A stretch of 64,000 nt of DNA from positions 1 to 64,000 of the forward strand of contig CAZJHX010000009.1 in assembly GCA_964545715.1 (NCBI GenBank), written 5' to 3'. Of the stretch, positions 62,815 to 64,000 are shown in pieces. Source of the stretch: CAZJHX01 sp964545715. GTDB taxonomy: Bacteria > Myxococcota_A > UBA9042 > GCA-2863065. The notes beneath the pieces are model-generated. The model was not told the origin of the DNA, did not search any database, and was given only the letters and a program-made list of their open reading frames with translations. Positions within the stretch are counted from its first letter, which is position 1. Every line of letters starts with the position of its first letter. A program made the translations under genes and the position numbers.

Positions 62815-64000
62815 TTAAGGGGCGTCCTCGACCACCTGCAGCACCCCGCTCAGCACCAGATACTGACCGTCGCCACTGTCGGTTGCGCTCAGCGACGCCG
62901 GCTTGACCCGGCCCAGATCCGGCAGCGGCAGCGCGCCGATGATCTCGCTGAAGAGCGGGCTCAGCTCCTCCAGCAGCGCCGTCACAAACGGCTCGACCGT
63001 GCCCTCCACCTTGCGCTTGACCGTGGTGTCGTCGGTCTCCAGATCAAAGCCGATGTTGAACGGGAACAGCTCCAACAACAGGGAGTCCGCCTCGGTCACC
63101 GCGCCCGCCGCCATCCGCAGCGAGATGACCCCGCGCGCCAACGCCGTCGTCTCCGTGGAGAAGTCCAGCGTCAGGTCGCCCAGCGCCACGCCGATGGCCT
63201 TGCTGTCCGGCACCGTCGTCATCACCGGCGGCAGCGGCGTGATGATCTTCAATATAAGCGGGTCCTCGGGGTCCACCTCATCGCCGACCGCGCCGACCAA
63301 CCCGCCCAGAAAGCCCGCCACAAAGTAGACCGGCGCCTTCAGCTCATCCAGCATGGCCTGATCGATCGTCACCTGCAGGGTTCCGATGCGCCAGATCTCG
63401 TGCAGGATCAGGTTCACCAGGTCGTCGCTGATCCCAAGCGTCGCAAAGTCGCTGCGCGGGTGAAAGGCCTTGGTCGACGGCGTCCGCAGCACACCCGGAT
63501 CCTCATCGACCGCCGTTTCGCCCGCCACGCTCAGGCTGCCGCTCAATCTAAGCTCGATGCCGTGCGTGTCCACGTCCACGTCGACGGCGGACAGGTCCAC
63601 CGTGATGTCCGTGTCGATCACCGTGTAGGTGAGCGGCTCCGTGATCTTCGCCAGCCCCAGCTGAATCGACTCGGCCCCGAGCTTCAGCGCGGTGTCCGTC
63701 AGCAGCTTCTCCAGGCTCTCCAGCACGGGGCCCTCGATGCCGGCCGTCGCGGGCACCTCGCCGCCTTCATCGGTGACCGTCACCTCGGGCTCCTGAAAGT
63801 CGAAGGTGGGCTCCAACAGCTCGACGTCGTACACGCCATCTTTGGCCGCGATCGCCAGCGGCACCTGCAGCGCCACCTTTCCAATCGCGAACTCCACGTC
63901 GTACGCCGCCTCGGCCCCGCCGGGCGCATACAGCTCCAGCGACGATGTGGCCACCAACTCAAACACCGTGACCTGGATGGTCAGCGTGTCTTTCACCGCG
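62815..64000 (-). CDS. Hypothetical protein, N-terminus beyond the window
   Basis: At least 394 residues in an open frame that runs off the right edge; a GTG at 63996 is in frame but is probably internal. The visible part is rich in beta strands with acidic stretches (TVTDEGGEVPATAGIEGP, DLSAVDVDVDTHG) and two hydrophobic segments (VYFVAGFLGGLVGAV, LLLELFPFNIGF). No signal, Cys repeats or catalytic motif is visible. No family assigned. Confidence 0.6.
   Translation of the reverse strand, partial: AVKDTLTIQVTVFELVATSSLELYAPGGAEAAYDVEFAIGKVALQVPLAIAAKDGVYDVELLEPTFDFQEPEVTVTDEGGEVPATAGIEGPVLESLEKLLTDTALKLGAESIQLGLAKITEPLTYTVIDTDITVDLSAVDVDVDTHGIELRLSGSLSVAGETAVDEDPGVLRTPSTKAFHPRSDFATLGISDDLVNLILHEIWRIGTLQVTIDQAMLDELKAPVYFVAGFLGGLVGAVGDEVDPEDPLILKIITPLPPVMTTVPDSKAIGVALGDLTLDFSTETTALARGVISLRMAAGAVTEADSLLLELFPFNIGFDLETDDTTVKRKVEGTVEPFVTALLEELSPLFSEIIGALPLPDLGRVKPASLSATDSGDGQYLVLSGVLQVVEDAP

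Overview
The window looks like a high-GC genome fragment from a Myxococcota- or Bradymonadota-type bacterium, probably a metagenome assembly. The case rests on very large lipoproteins built from Asp-rich linkers and myxobacterial cysteine-rich repeats, a Ser/Thr kinase fused to a formylglycine-synthase-like domain, a choice-of-anchor-L type adhesin, and an alternative complex III. Two runs of N (10 and 100 bases) mark scaffold joins. Two genes (the giant adhesin and actA) show single-base frame breaks in homopolymers that look like assembly errors.

Left part (1-13.5 kb): the tail of an unknown membrane protein, a 3.2-thousand-residue multidomain surface lipoprotein, a methyltransferase fused to two degenerate Nudix-like units with a small membrane-anchored protein behind it, and a small lipoprotein.

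Centre (13.5-36 kb): a respiratory supercluster on the minus strand. Transcribed leftwards, the order is diheme cytochrome c, narGHJI, narK, then all six alternative complex III genes (actABCDEF), and finally a second NarK-type transporter fused to a C-terminal hemerythrin domain. Junctions are overlapping or a few bases apart, consistent with one operon of about 18 kb. Its leader carries a textbook sigma-54 promoter, an IHF consensus site and a palindromic enhancer-like site. Just upstream lie an NtrC-type response regulator with a GAFTGA loop, a histidine kinase with a cysteine-rich PAS-like sensor, an iron-sulfur repair di-iron protein (RIC/ScdA) and a DUF5924/DUF2914 membrane protein. Together they suggest nitrate respiration under nitrate, NO or redox control, with quinol-to-cytochrome c electron transfer co-expressed.

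Right-centre (36-43.8 kb): a secreted very basic protein with its own sigma-54-like promoter, two small lipoproteins, an AraC regulator divergent from a secreted metallo-beta-lactamase-fold protein, kinase/FGE gene fragments around the N10 gap, a vWFA protein and a MYG1-family protein.

Right part (43.8-64 kb): mainly cell-surface genes. These are four cysteine-rich lipoproteins or adhesins (one spanning the N100 gap, one with GLUG repeats), a small membrane protein, a DUF1304 protein, a MITE-like 169-bp inverted repeat, a phospholipase D-like lipoprotein, a transglutaminase-like lipoprotein, a DUF1554-like secreted protein and a partial hypothetical gene. I saw no rRNA, tRNA, CRISPR array or transposase. 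No gene-free stretch exceeds about 250 bases.
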